Under the pieces are notes generated by a model. It was not told the DNA's origin. It made no database searches and saw only the letters and a program-made list of their open reading frames with translations. Made by a program: the position numbers and the translations under genes. Source: Pseudomonas sp. B20(2017) (GTDB lineage: Bacteria > Pseudomonadota > Gammaproteobacteria > Pseudomonadales > Pseudomonadaceae). Taken from it: a stretch of DNA of 64,000 bases. This document shows, piece after piece, positions 52,923 through 63,607 of the stretch (the first letter of the stretch is position 1; each line of letters starts with the position of its first letter). The stretch spans positions 124,001 to 188,000 of the forward strand of contig NZ_NEJP01000009.1 of NCBI RefSeq assembly GCF_002113125.1, in the 5' to 3' direction.

Positions 52923-54102
52923 GCGAACCTCCTTGATCAATATTTGCGCAGCGTGCCCAACCGATCGCCCGCTGCCCGCCCGCCGGCAGGCGGCCGTCGC
53001 GCAGGCGGGTGAAGGTAAGCAGATCCGCCGTCTGTTGCAACGCATAACCGGCGAGTGCGTCAGCCCCTTCGCAGCCCCGGGCCTTGATGATGATGCGGGC
53101 GGGCCAGGCGCTGTCGAGGTTACCAACGTTACGCAGGGCGATGTCTTGCAGGCCATTCTGATCGGTGAACGTCAGGCCGAGCTGGCTGCTCAACGCATCG
53201 CCTCGGGCGACCGCGCGCAACGTGCTCAGACTCCAGGCTCTGCGGTCGTTGGCCAACGGCAGACGAAACCAGATCAGACCGGCCAGATGCGCCGGGCGAT
53301 CCTTGCGTAATTTATTGGCCAGTAGACCCAGTTGTTGCGGATCGGCGAGCAATTCGCGTCGCTGACCACCCCGTTCGAGCGGCACTTCGCTTTCCACCAC
53401 CGGGGCGCCCTCGGCATCCGCCAACAACGCCACGCCATAAGCCGGCAGCGCCAGATAAAACGGTTTGTCTGTCACTCGTCCCCAGGCTTTGGCCCAGCGC
53501 CGCGCCAGCTCGGGATCGAACAGACCGCGACGCGGATCGCTGACGGCGTGCACCTGCAACACACTGCTGTCGACGGTCGCCAGCAGCGCAGGCAATTGCG
53601 GACTGTCGAGCCAGGCAGGCAACGCGGTGATACTCAGAGGCAGGTTGGCCGGCAATGCGCCGCGCAGGTGAGCGAGGAATTCGGTGTAGGCCGATAGTCG
53701 GGCACTGCCGGCGTCATGGTCGATCTCGATCCCGGCCAGCGTGAGCCCCTGCCCTTGCAAGTCGGCAAGTACTTGAAGGATCTGCGCCGTGACCGCTTGC
53801 GGGTCGAGCGCCTTGAGCTGGCCGTCGAGGCGAATTACCGCGATCAATGGCCGGGCATCGCGTTTCAGCAACGCAGAATCGACGCGTGCACGACTCCATC
53901 CGGCATTCGGGAAAGCCTGCAACGCCAAGACCCGCAGAGTCGAAAAGTCGTTGCGACTGTCATTCAGGGCGGGTTCATGGGCCGGCGTCCATTGCCGTTG
54001 CCAGACGTAAAGCTGCTGATCGAGCGGCACTGCGTCCTGTCGTTCACAAGCACACAGCAACAACACAGCCACCATGGCTGACCACCCGATGATAAAGCGC
54101 AT
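52909..54102 (-). CDS. DUF3142-domain lipoprotein
   Basis: 397 residues. Lipoprotein signal with lipobox VLLLCAC, so the mature protein starts at a lipidated Cys near residue 18-20. The DUF3142 domain contains YVWQRQW, GIEIDHDAGSARLSAYTEFL and a TIM-barrel-like run of alternating strands, recalling glycoside hydrolase folds; the acidic IEIDHD is a candidate active site. No activity known. It is cotranscribed with the large TPR-like gene, next to the polysaccharide operon, so an envelope-polysaccharide role is plausible. Confidence 0.85.
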   Translation of the reverse strand: MRFIIGWSAMVAVLLLCACERQDAVPLDQQLYVWQRQWTPAHEPALNDSRNDFSTLRVLALQAFPNAGWSRARVDSALLKRDARPLIAVIRLDGQLKALDPQAVTAQILQVLADLQGQGLTLAGIEIDHDAGSARLSAYTEFLAHLRGALPANLPLSITALPAWLDSPQLPALLATVDSSVLQVHAVSDPRRGLFDPELARRWAKAWGRVTDKPFYLALPAYGVALLADAEGAPVVESEVPLERGGQRRELLADPQQLGLLANKLRKDRPAHLAGLIWFRLPLANDRRAWSLSTLRAVARGDALSSQLGLTFTDQNGLQDIALRNVGNLDSAWPARIIIKARGCEGADALAGYALQQTADLLTFTRLRDGRLPAGGQRAIGWARCANIDQGGSHVDP

Positions 54103-54150
54103 ACCTTGCAGATCCCTGAGACATCAGGCTGCAAGGTTACACAAAAGCGC

Positions 54151-54969
54151 TCAGGGCTTGCGGGCGATGATGACCTGACTCTTGGCCACCACCGCATCCA
54201 GCGCCTGCTTGATCTGCGCGCCGCGCGGCGAGTCCAGCACCGCTTGCCAGGTCTCGGCCCAATGATTGAGCAGCGGATGATCCGGATTGCTGAATTCGAC
54301 CTTGGCTTCCCAGAACAGCAACATCCACATCGACCAGTAAAAGCCGTACTGGCTGTGACTGATGATCTCGAGCCCCGCCTCGCTGACCATCGCCTTGAAC
54401 TGTTCCTCACTGATGATGCGAATGTGGTTGGGCTTCTGGAAATACTCCGGCGCGGCGATGTCCTTTTGCAGGTCCTCGGAGCTGGGATGCGGCACGCTGA
54501 GCAAATACAGCGCGCCCGACTGGCCGACCCGCACCAGTTCGGCAAGGAACTGCGCCGGGTCGTCGACGTGCTCGATGACTTCAGTGGACACCACGCGAGT
54601 GGCGGTACCATCGGCGATCGGCAGCGGATTGCAGTCGGTCACGTGGCATTCGACGCCACGCGCCGGCGTATCGCTCAGGCGCTTACGGGTCGCTTCGACC
54701 TTGGCGCCGTCGATGTCGGCAATGATGATCTTCGCCCCGCGCATGCCGCAGAAATGCACGTTGCCACCGTCGCCGCAGCCAACGTCCAGCAAGGTGTCAT
54801 CGGCGGTCACCGGGAAGCCTTTGAACAGCTCACCGGTTTGCTGGTTGAACCAGCCGCTGAGCATCGCGTCGTGCAGGCCGAGCATACATGGGTCTACCTT
54901 GTCGGCGACCGGTGCGACAGCTTGTACGGGGGCCGGAGCCGCCGTGAGTTTTTTCAAAAGGCTCAGCAT
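54151..54969 (-). CDS. Class I SAM-dependent methyltransferase (paralogue A)
   Basis: 272 residues. GLHDAMLSGWFNQQTGELFK near residue 31, then SAM motif I DDTLLDVGCGDGGNVHF, motif II IIIADIDGAKVEATR and post-motif VSTEVIEHVDDPAQFLAELV. Closely similar in layout to the methyltransferase at 56114-57010. It probably methylates a sugar hydroxyl of surface polysaccharide, as in the matching block beside the P. aeruginosa D-rhamnan genes. It is the last gene of a five-gene overlapping unit. Confidence 0.87.
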   Translation of the reverse strand: MLSLLKKLTAAPAPVQAVAPVADKVDPCMLGLHDAMLSGWFNQQTGELFKGFPVTADDTLLDVGCGDGGNVHFCGMRGAKIIIADIDGAKVEATRKRLSDTPARGVECHVTDCNPLPIADGTATRVVSTEVIEHVDDPAQFLAELVRVGQSGALYLLSVPHPSSEDLQKDIAAPEYFQKPNHIRIISEEQFKAMVSEAGLEIISHSQYGFYWSMWMLLFWEAKVEFSNPDHPLLNHWAETWQAVLDSPRGAQIKQALDAVVAKSQVIIARKP

Positions 54970-56117
54970 GAGGTGGCTCCAGAGGACGAGACGACGGTTC
55001 GCGAAGTGCCGAGGCGTTTCACCAGCGTGGCGCCTCGATTGCGCATGGGCATTTCGATAAAGCGGTAATTGAGTTCGCTGAGCAGCACGATCAGGCCACC
55101 GGCGATCAGCAGCGTCACGATCGGGTGCCCCGCCGGGCTCGGCAGACCGGCGCTTTGCAAACGAAAGGTCAATTCCCGCACCAGTTGATAGGCCGGGATG
55201 TGGATCAGGTAAATGCCGTAAGAGCGGCTGCCGATCCATGCCATCAGTCGTTGCAGGCCACCGGCCGGCAGCAGGTAATTGCGGTCGTACGAAGCAATCC
55301 ACACCAGCACGGCGCTGAGCACGGCAATCGAGCCGATGCGGTAACTGGCGAAGGTGAAACGGTCCGTGGCCATGAAACTCAGCAGCAGCCCCAAACCGAT
55401 CAACGCAGATACACCGGCCCATGATCGACGCAGGAATACAGGCTCCCAGCGGCGATAGCCAGACTTCGCACTCCACATGGCCAACAGCACACCCAGCGCC
55501 AGCGCATCGGTACGGATCACCATCAGCAGCGGCGTGCGCACAGTGAACAATTGCACCGCCACCAGCGCCAGCAATGCCCACACCAGATGCCTGCGGCACA
55601 GCAGGATCAATAGCGGGAACAACAGGTAGAACTGCTCCTCCAGCGCCAGGCTCCAGTAGACGAAACTGCTGCCGTACTCGTAATGAAAGAACGCATCGGC
55701 AAAGCGGAAGTTGGCGTACTGCAGCACGCCTGCCAGGGTGGCCTGGACATTGGCCGACCACGTGCCGAACGCGCCTGATCGATTCAGAAACACACACGCC
55801 AGCAGCATCAACGCCAGCCACAGCCAGGCTGACGGCAACAGACGAAACACCCGACGCAGCCAGAAATTGCGCGTCTGCTCCCAGTATTCCTGACGACTGC
55901 TGCAGCCACGCAGCGCGGGAATCAGGCTGCGGGCGATGACAAACCCGGATATCGCAAAAAACAGATCAACACCCCACCACGGCTGCGCCCAGGCATGGAT
56001 CTTTTCAAGCAACGGCACCGGGTCGGTGAACAGGCTGCCCTGCAAGTGATGAAACAGCACGCCGAGTACCGCGATAGCTCGCAGGACTTCAATGTCCATG
56101 ATCCGCTTGCCGCTCAT
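54963..56117 (-). CDS. Acyltransferase family 3 membrane protein (OafA/YrhL-like)
   Basis: 384 residues with about ten hydrophobic segments. IEVLRAIAVLGVLFHHLQGS near the start has the catalytic R-x-x-A-x-x-x-V-x-x-x-H pattern of acyltransferase-3 proteins, followed by WWGVDLFFAISGFVIARSL. These transfer acetyl or other acyl groups to exported glycans. It overlaps both neighbouring methyltransferase genes (ATGA at its start, seven bases at its end), so sugar methylation and acylation are coordinated. Confidence 0.9.
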   Translation of the reverse strand: MSGKRIMDIEVLRAIAVLGVLFHHLQGSLFTDPVPLLEKIHAWAQPWWGVDLFFAISGFVIARSLIPALRGCSSRQEYWEQTRNFWLRRVFRLLPSAWLWLALMLLACVFLNRSGAFGTWSANVQATLAGVLQYANFRFADAFFHYEYGSSFVYWSLALEEQFYLLFPLLILLCRRHLVWALLALVAVQLFTVRTPLLMVIRTDALALGVLLAMWSAKSGYRRWEPVFLRRSWAGVSALIGLGLLLSFMATDRFTFASYRIGSIAVLSAVLVWIASYDRNYLLPAGGLQRLMAWIGSRSYGIYLIHIPAYQLVRELTFRLQSAGLPSPAGHPIVTLLIAGGLIVLLSELNYRFIEMPMRNRGATLVKRLGTSRTVVSSSGATSC

Positions 56118-57010
56118 GACACACGTCCTGCATCGGGTGGTTTGCGGGCGATGATCACCTGACTCTTGGGCATGAACCGGTCGAGCATCTGCTTGATCGC
56201 CAAGCCATCGGGCTGTGCCAGCAAGTCCTGCCAGGTTCTGGCCCAACTCTCCATCAACGGTGGATACGGTGCCTGGATCCGGTCGCGCACGGCACCGCCC
56301 AAGTCACGTCCGGCAGCCCGTTCGCTGGCCCAGAAAAAGATCATGCCCATGACCCAGAAAAATCCCGTGGCCTGACGATGCTCGATCACCAGGCCGGCCT
56401 CCTCCACCAGCGCCGCGAAACGTTCCGGGGTAAAAATCTGCACATGATTGGGTGACTGGTAATAACCCGCCGGGGCAATGCCTTGCTGCAAATGCTCACC
56501 GACCGGCGCAGGCACACTGAGCAGGTACAACGCACCGGGACGACCCATGCGCACCAGTTCGGCCATGAACGGCTCGGGCTGATCGATGTGCTCCAGCACT
56601 TCCATGCACACGACCTTGCTCGCACAGCCGTCGCTCAGCGGCAGTGGCAGGCTGTTGCTGACCAGGCCGAGACTGGCCTTGCGGCTCTGCGCTTCGACTT
56701 GCCGGGCGAGGTCGCGCACCTTGTCGTGTTCGCTGTCGGTGAAGATCACCGAGGCGCCCTGGCGCACGGCAAAGAGCGTCGCCACGCCCTCACCGCAACC
56801 CACATCGAGCAGCGTGTCGTCCGCATCGATGGCAAAGCCCTTGAGCAACTCGCCACTGTCGCCGTGAAACCAGCCGTCGAGCATGGCGTCGTGCAGGCCT
56901 ACGTCTCGCGGCGACACGCTGGAAGCCAGCGGTTCAGGCGCAGCAACCGGCAAAGAGATCGGCACCGATCGCGCAACCGGACGCAGACGCCTCAGCAATG
57001 TGCGGATCAT
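56114..57010 (-). CDS. Class I SAM-dependent methyltransferase (paralogue B)
   Basis: 298 residues. GLHDAMLDGWFHGDSGELLK, DDTLLDVGCGEGVATLFAV, VIFTDSEHDKVRDLAR and VCMEVLEHIDQPEPFMAELV correspond block by block to paralogue A. A short Arg-rich, proline-containing leader (about 45 residues) precedes the domain and could peripherally bind membrane. It starts on the stop of the glycosyltransferase gene (ATGA). Likely a polysaccharide methyltransferase; acceptor unknown. Confidence 0.87.
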   Translation of the reverse strand: MIRTLLRRLRPVARSVPISLPVAAPEPLASSVSPRDVGLHDAMLDGWFHGDSGELLKGFAIDADDTLLDVGCGEGVATLFAVRQGASVIFTDSEHDKVRDLARQVEAQSRKASLGLVSNSLPLPLSDGCASKVVCMEVLEHIDQPEPFMAELVRMGRPGALYLLSVPAPVGEHLQQGIAPAGYYQSPNHVQIFTPERFAALVEEAGLVIEHRQATGFFWVMGMIFFWASERAAGRDLGGAVRDRIQAPYPPLMESWARTWQDLLAQPDGLAIKQMLDRFMPKSQVIIARKPPDAGRVS

Positions 57011-58311
57011 GTGCCTGTGGCTTCCGTTGCAGCGACAGCGCGACATTCCTGCACTTGAGCGAGGAAATCACGCAAACGCTGCTCAGCCACCGCCTGACTG
57101 CAGAACGCCTGGAGACTGGCAACGGCCTGCGCCGACATTTGCGCATAACGCCCGGGATCGTTTGTCGCCACCTCATAACTGTCGCGATAGGCCACACAGA
57201 CCGACGCCCAGTTGGTCATGTAGCGCAACGTGCGGAACGCCTTGCGCGGATCGTGAGGCCAGGCGGTGAGTTCATCGGTGGACTCGACCAGGAAAGCGTT
57301 GTCGGTGCTCAGGTAATCGATCATCGCCGTGGTGCGCGGCGCCACGGCCGGTTTGCCGCAAGACATGAATTCCATCAGCGGCAGGCACTGGCCCTCGCCG
57401 TAGGAAGTGTTCACCACGTAACGGGTGGCCTGCACCAGACGTTCATAGTCCGCGTCCGCGAGGTAGCCATAAATCAGCACGATGCGGCAGCGGTAGGACT
57501 GGTTTTTATACAGATGATGAAGAATGTCGCTGAGCGCTTCTTCGGCATCGTGGTGCGTGAGCTTGAGCAGCAGCGTCGCGTCTTCGATGTCGCGGAACGT
57601 CACGCAGAATGCACTGAGCATGTCTTCCCAGTTCTTGCGTCCGTCACCGGGATTGAACACCGATGTGTAGACGACACCGTCCAGCAGCAGCTCCTGCTCG
57701 CGCACCGGCGCCTGGAGATCGATGCCCTCGCCACGGCGCAAGTGTTTCGGGCCGAACGCGTCGAGATTGAGCTGACGACTATCGGCGACCAAACCCTTGA
57801 TCGTCAGGCGCACCGGCCCTGTCGAGGGCTGCCCCTGAAGCTGCGCGCCCTTGGCCGCGAAGCGATCCCATACCGGCGCCGGGACCGCGACAATCGGGTA
57901 ATCGGCGCCCATGGCCTCGCGCACGGCATTGACCGTGTAGCTGGAATGGGTGATCGCCGCGCCGCAGGCCCGGAGCACCGTGCGCCAGTCATTGCGCGGC
58001 TCGTTGTCGAAGGGTTCGTTGGGGATGGTGCTGAATTCCCAGGCGAACACTGGCAGCGTCGGGCATGCCAGGTGAATCGGCGTGCGGTGCGGCGGCGAGA
58101 ACGATAGAAACACGCAGGGCTCGCCACGGGACAGGCATTCCAGATACAACGCATCGACTTCGCGCGCCGGGTCGACGACTTCCACCACACGCCCAAGGCG
58201 TTCAAGTACCGCGCGGTATTCCTTGAGCACGAAGTAATAGCTGTACTCCGAACGCCCCAGGTTCTGCGCGATGGTGTGCTGGTTGGTTTCCGAGTGAATG
58301 ATGATCAGCAT
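57007..58311 (-). CDS. Glycosyltransferase, GT4-like (paralogue A)
   Basis: 434 residues. LGRSEYSYYFVLKEYRAVLE near the start, FAWEFSTIPN, YTSVFNPGDGRKNWEDMLSA and GQCLPLMEFMSCGKPAVAP, in which the E-x-x-x-C/S-G-K-P-x-V/I segment is the nucleotide-sugar-binding part of GT-B glycosyltransferases. It should add a sugar from a nucleotide donor to the surface polysaccharide. It overlaps the next gene by four bases and the upstream glycosyltransferase by seven. Confidence 0.88.
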   Translation of the reverse strand: MLIIIHSETNQHTIAQNLGRSEYSYYFVLKEYRAVLERLGRVVEVVDPAREVDALYLECLSRGEPCVFLSFSPPHRTPIHLACPTLPVFAWEFSTIPNEPFDNEPRNDWRTVLRACGAAITHSSYTVNAVREAMGADYPIVAVPAPVWDRFAAKGAQLQGQPSTGPVRLTIKGLVADSRQLNLDAFGPKHLRRGEGIDLQAPVREQELLLDGVVYTSVFNPGDGRKNWEDMLSAFCVTFRDIEDATLLLKLTHHDAEEALSDILHHLYKNQSYRCRIVLIYGYLADADYERLVQATRYVVNTSYGEGQCLPLMEFMSCGKPAVAPRTTAMIDYLSTDNAFLVESTDELTAWPHDPRKAFRTLRYMTNWASVCVAYRDSYEVATNDPGRYAQMSAQAVASLQAFCSQAVAEQRLRDFLAQVQECRAVAATEATGT

Positions 58312-59852
58312 GAGGCGTTGTCCGTCACGGGGGCGGCATCGGCAGCCAGCGGCACGAGGCCGAAAAAGTCCGCCATGCGCCGTTGCACCGGAGCGAACGC
58401 GCAGTAGTCGTGCATGCGTTCGACAGCAGCGGCGGACATGCGCGCGTAATCCTGCGGCTGCGACTTGGCCATCCGGTAACTGTTCTCATAGGCGCGTTTG
58501 AGCGAAGCCCAGTCGGGCCGATAGCGCAGGGTGCGGTAGATGATTCGAGTGTCCTGGGGCCAGATCGTCAGCTCTTCGCTGGACTGCACGACGAAGGCCA
58601 CCGTGTCGTCGATGTAGTCTTCCATGGCTGTGTGATCCGGAGCGATCACCGGTTTGCCGCTGGACATGAACTCCATCAACGGCAGGCACAGGCCCTCGCA
58701 GCGTGAGGCGTTCACGTAGAAACTGGCAGCCTGGTAGAGCCGCGCGTATTGCGCGTCGTCCAGATAACCATGCATCACCAGCACCCGGCAGGCGAACGGT
58801 GTCAGTTGCGCGAGCAGAGTCATCAGTTCGCTGTAGTAGGACGCCAGATCGTTCTGGGTAATCTTCAGCACCAGCGTCGCGTCAGGCGTTTCGCGAAAGG
58901 CCCAGCAGAACGCAGTGATCAGGTGGTGCCAGTTCTTGCGGCCGTCTTTGGGATTGAACACGGTGACATAGACCACGCCTTCCACCGTTGCCTCGACTAC
59001 CGAAGAGGTATCCGGCAAATCCAGCGGAGGTGGCTCGACCACAGCCACCGCATGCGGCGCGGCGATGGCCGGTAAACGTTTTTCAAGCCAGGCGTGTGCG
59101 CTGTCCGACAGCAGATCCTGCACACCTTCCCAGTACCAGTGGTGCAGGTATTTCACCCGTTCTTCACCCGCGCCCAGCATCCACAGGCGCAGATAATGAC
59201 GGGCAATGACCAGGCGCCGTTTGACCGTCAGCGGTGGCGGGCGCAGAGCCTCGATTTCAGCCAGTTGCTCGGCAGTCAGCGGTTTTGGCAGCAAGTCATC
59301 GGCAGACAGTCCCAGCGTGCGGCTGTCGAAAATGCAGCCCTTGATTGCCAGGGTCGCGCCGGGATTGATCGGCGCACTGACGTGCTGCTCACGAATGGCG
59401 GCGAAGTTTTCCCACAAGGGCGTCGGCAGCACGAGGACCGGAAAGTCCTCGCCCATGGCGCGGCGAATCGCACGGGCGGTGTGGCTCGACAACGTGATGG
59501 CCCGTCCCTGTCGTGCGAGCATCTGCGTCCAGTCGTGGCGCGGATCATCGTCCCACGATTCGTCGGGGATCGAATCGAACTCCCAGGCGATCACGCAGAT
59601 CGTCGGGCACTCGAGATTGGTCGGGGTATTTTGCGGCGGCGTAAAAGACAGAAACACAGAGGGCTCACCGGCGGCGAGCAGCTGCCGATGGAGTGGATCG
59701 ACCTCGGCGCGGTCGGACACCACATGCACCCGACCCAGGCTTTCCAACACCGGGCGATAGGCCTTGAGCACGAAGTAGTAGCTGTATTCGGGACGCCCGA
59801 GACTCTGGCTGATGGAGCGGTCGTTGACGTCCGAGTAGAGAATGAAATTCAT
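58305..59852 (-). CDS. Glycosyltransferase, GT4-like (paralogue B, with insertion)
   Basis: 515 residues. Same framework as paralogue A: SLGRPEYSYYFVLKAYRPVL, IAWEFDSIPDE, VTVFNPKDGRKNWHHLITAF and GLCLPLMEFMSSGKPVIAP. It has about 80 extra residues (roughly 190-275) with LTVKRRLVIARHYLRLW and VKYLHHWYWEGVQDLL, absent from paralogue A. First gene of the leftward five-gene decoration operon, divergent from rmd. ATG 59852 is chosen because the homologous start NFILYSD follows it directly. Confidence 0.88.
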   Translation of the reverse strand: MNFILYSDVNDRSISQSLGRPEYSYYFVLKAYRPVLESLGRVHVVSDRAEVDPLHRQLLAAGEPSVFLSFTPPQNTPTNLECPTICVIAWEFDSIPDESWDDDPRHDWTQMLARQGRAITLSSHTARAIRRAMGEDFPVLVLPTPLWENFAAIREQHVSAPINPGATLAIKGCIFDSRTLGLSADDLLPKPLTAEQLAEIEALRPPPLTVKRRLVIARHYLRLWMLGAGEERVKYLHHWYWEGVQDLLSDSAHAWLEKRLPAIAAPHAVAVVEPPPLDLPDTSSVVEATVEGVVYVTVFNPKDGRKNWHHLITAFCWAFRETPDATLVLKITQNDLASYYSELMTLLAQLTPFACRVLVMHGYLDDAQYARLYQAASFYVNASRCEGLCLPLMEFMSSGKPVIAPDHTAMEDYIDDTVAFVVQSSEELTIWPQDTRIIYRTLRYRPDWASLKRAYENSYRMAKSQPQDYARMSAAAVERMHDYCAFAPVQRRMADFFGLVPLAADAAPVTDNASC

Positions 59853-60278
59853 GGCATCCCACGGTGAATCCGCCATCCCGGCAGCTTCACGCTATGACGG
59901 CCGGGCGTCGGATCGAACCGGTATCAGCGGTGTTCGTCCTGCGTCATCGGGCACGTCTCTGTTCTTGTTTTAATGTTCGGTTTTACCCTGTCGCACGATC
60001 CTTGCGAAAAGCCGCCGGGGATCGCGACGAGGGGCATTCTAAACACATCCGCCAAGGATTCGGGAACCGCCCGGCGAGAAAAACCCGGCTACTCTGACGA
60101 GAACTGACCAGTCACGATTTGCCCTGTTGAAATTGCTGCGCAATTGGCACAGATTGGCAACCAAACAACTACAACAACGACTTCACCCGTTGTCTCGACC
60201 GGATTTTCTCTCGGTCTGACAGACATTCCCTTAAAGCCTGTGGGAAGAGGTGAAAGTTAAAGACCAAGGGGTCGCTGT
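59853..60278. promoter_or_regulatory. 426-base divergent intergenic region of the polysaccharide locus
   Basis: No gene is seen. It separates the leftward decoration operon from the rightward rmd operon and must carry both promoters. A 15-base palindrome AATTGC, TGC, GCAATT lies at 60131-60145 in a more AT-rich patch. No JUMPstart/ops element was found. Confidence 0.6.
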
Positions 60279-62161
<1,883 letters not shown>

Positions 62162-62164
62162 GCC

Positions 62165-63607
62165 ATGCTGATCCCCGTGATTCTGTCCGGCGGTGCCGGC
62201 ACCCGTTTGTGGCCGGTGTCCCGCGAGGGCCATCCCAAGCCATTCATGACCCTGCCCGACGGCCAGTCGCTGCTGGGCAAGACCTACCGTCGCGCCGCCG
62301 CGCTGCTGGACGGCTGGGGCGACATCGTCACGGTGACCAATCGCGAGTACTACTTCCAGAGCAAGGATCACTATCAGGCCGCACGTCTGTCCCGGCATCG
62401 CGGGCATTTCCTGCTCGAGCCTACCGGGCGCAACACAGCGCCAGCCATCGCGGCGGCGGCGCTGTCGCTACAGGCACTGCACGGCGATGCGGCAATCATG
62501 GTGGTCATGCCGGCCGACCATTTGATCGTCAATGAAGACGCGCTCAAAAGTGCCGTCGAGCACGCGGTCAATCTGGCAAAGGATGGTTATCTGGTGACCT
62601 TCGGCGTGGTGCCGACCGCCCCGGAAACCGGCTTCGGCTACATCGAGACCGGCGCGCCGCTGGATGACCGGGGTGCCGCCAAAGTACAGCGTTTCGTGGA
62701 AAAACCCGACCTGCAAACCGCCACCCACTACCTGGAAAGCGGCAACTTCCTGTGGAACTCGGGAATGTTCTGCTTCTCCACCGCGACCCTGATCGCCGAG
62801 CTGGAGCTGCATGCACCCGAGCTGCTGGCACAGACCCGCGCCTGCATGGCTGCCAGCGAACCGGTGGAAACCGCCGGCTGCCTGCAACAGGAACTGTCCG
62901 CGCAGCTGTTCGCCGAGATCACCGACATTTCCATCGACTACGCGTTGATGGAGCGCTCCGAGAAAGTCGTGGTGGTACCCGCCGGTTTCGACTGGAGCGA
63001 CATCGGTTCGTGGGGCGCAGTCGCCGCGCTGGTGCCGGCCGACGCTGACAACAACCGTGCGAGCGGCGAAGCGATCTTCATCGACAGCCGCAACAACTTC
63101 GTTCAAAGCGAAGGCCGGCTGGTGGCCGCCGTGGGTGTTGAAGACCTGATCGTCATCGACACCGCCGACGCCGTGCTGGTGGCCCATGCCGACCGTGCGC
63201 AGGATGTGCGGCGGGTGGCCAAGCAGCTCAAGGACAAATCCCACGAAGCCTATCGCCTGCATCGTACGGTCAACCGTCCGTGGGGCACCTACACCGTGCT
63301 CGAAGAAGGCCCGCGTTTCAAGATCAAGCGCATCGTGGTCAAACCCGGTGGCAAGTTGTCACTGCAGATGCACCATCACCGCAATGAACACTGGGTGGTG
63401 GTCGAAGGCATGGCCAAGGTCACCAACAACGGCAGCGGCACGACCCTGGTGGCGAAGAACGAATCGACGTTCATCGCCGCCGGTCACAAGCATCGTCTGG
63501 AGAACCCCGGCGTGATCGATCTGGTGATCATCGAAGTGCAAAGTGGCGAATACCTGGGAGAGGACGACATCGTCCGCTTCGAAGACCAATACGGCAGGAC
63601 GGTGTGA
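62165..63607 (+). CDS. wbpW: Mannose-1-phosphate guanylyltransferase / mannose-6-phosphate isomerase
   Basis: 480 residues, bifunctional type II. N-terminal pyrophosphorylase: LSGGAGTRLWPVSREGHPK and VMPADHLI. C-terminal isomerase cupin (about 350-480): RPWGTYTVLEEGPRFKIKRI and LSLQMHHHRNEHWVVVEG with the metal-binding His/Glu. It supplies GDP-mannose to Gmd. AlgA and WbpW/PslB are close paralogues; context decides for wbpW. Starts three bases after gmd. Confidence 0.93.
   Translation: MLIPVILSGGAGTRLWPVSREGHPKPFMTLPDGQSLLGKTYRRAAALLDGWGDIVTVTNREYYFQSKDHYQAARLSRHRGHFLLEPTGRNTAPAIAAAALSLQALHGDAAIMVVMPADHLIVNEDALKSAVEHAVNLAKDGYLVTFGVVPTAPETGFGYIETGAPLDDRGAAKVQRFVEKPDLQTATHYLESGNFLWNSGMFCFSTATLIAELELHAPELLAQTRACMAASEPVETAGCLQQELSAQLFAEITDISIDYALMERSEKVVVVPAGFDWSDIGSWGAVAALVPADADNNRASGEAIFIDSRNNFVQSEGRLVAAVGVEDLIVIDTADAVLVAHADRAQDVRRVAKQLKDKSHEAYRLHRTVNRPWGTYTVLEEGPRFKIKRIVVKPGGKLSLQMHHHRNEHWVVVEGMAKVTNNGSGTTLVAKNESTFIAAGHKHRLENPGVIDLVIIEVQSGEYLGEDDIVRFEDQYGRTV

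Noticed and set aside
60145..60165. Possible sigma-54 promoter near TGGCACAGATTGGCA before rmd
   Set aside because: The GC element is one base too close to the GG element and lacks TTGC at the required spacing.
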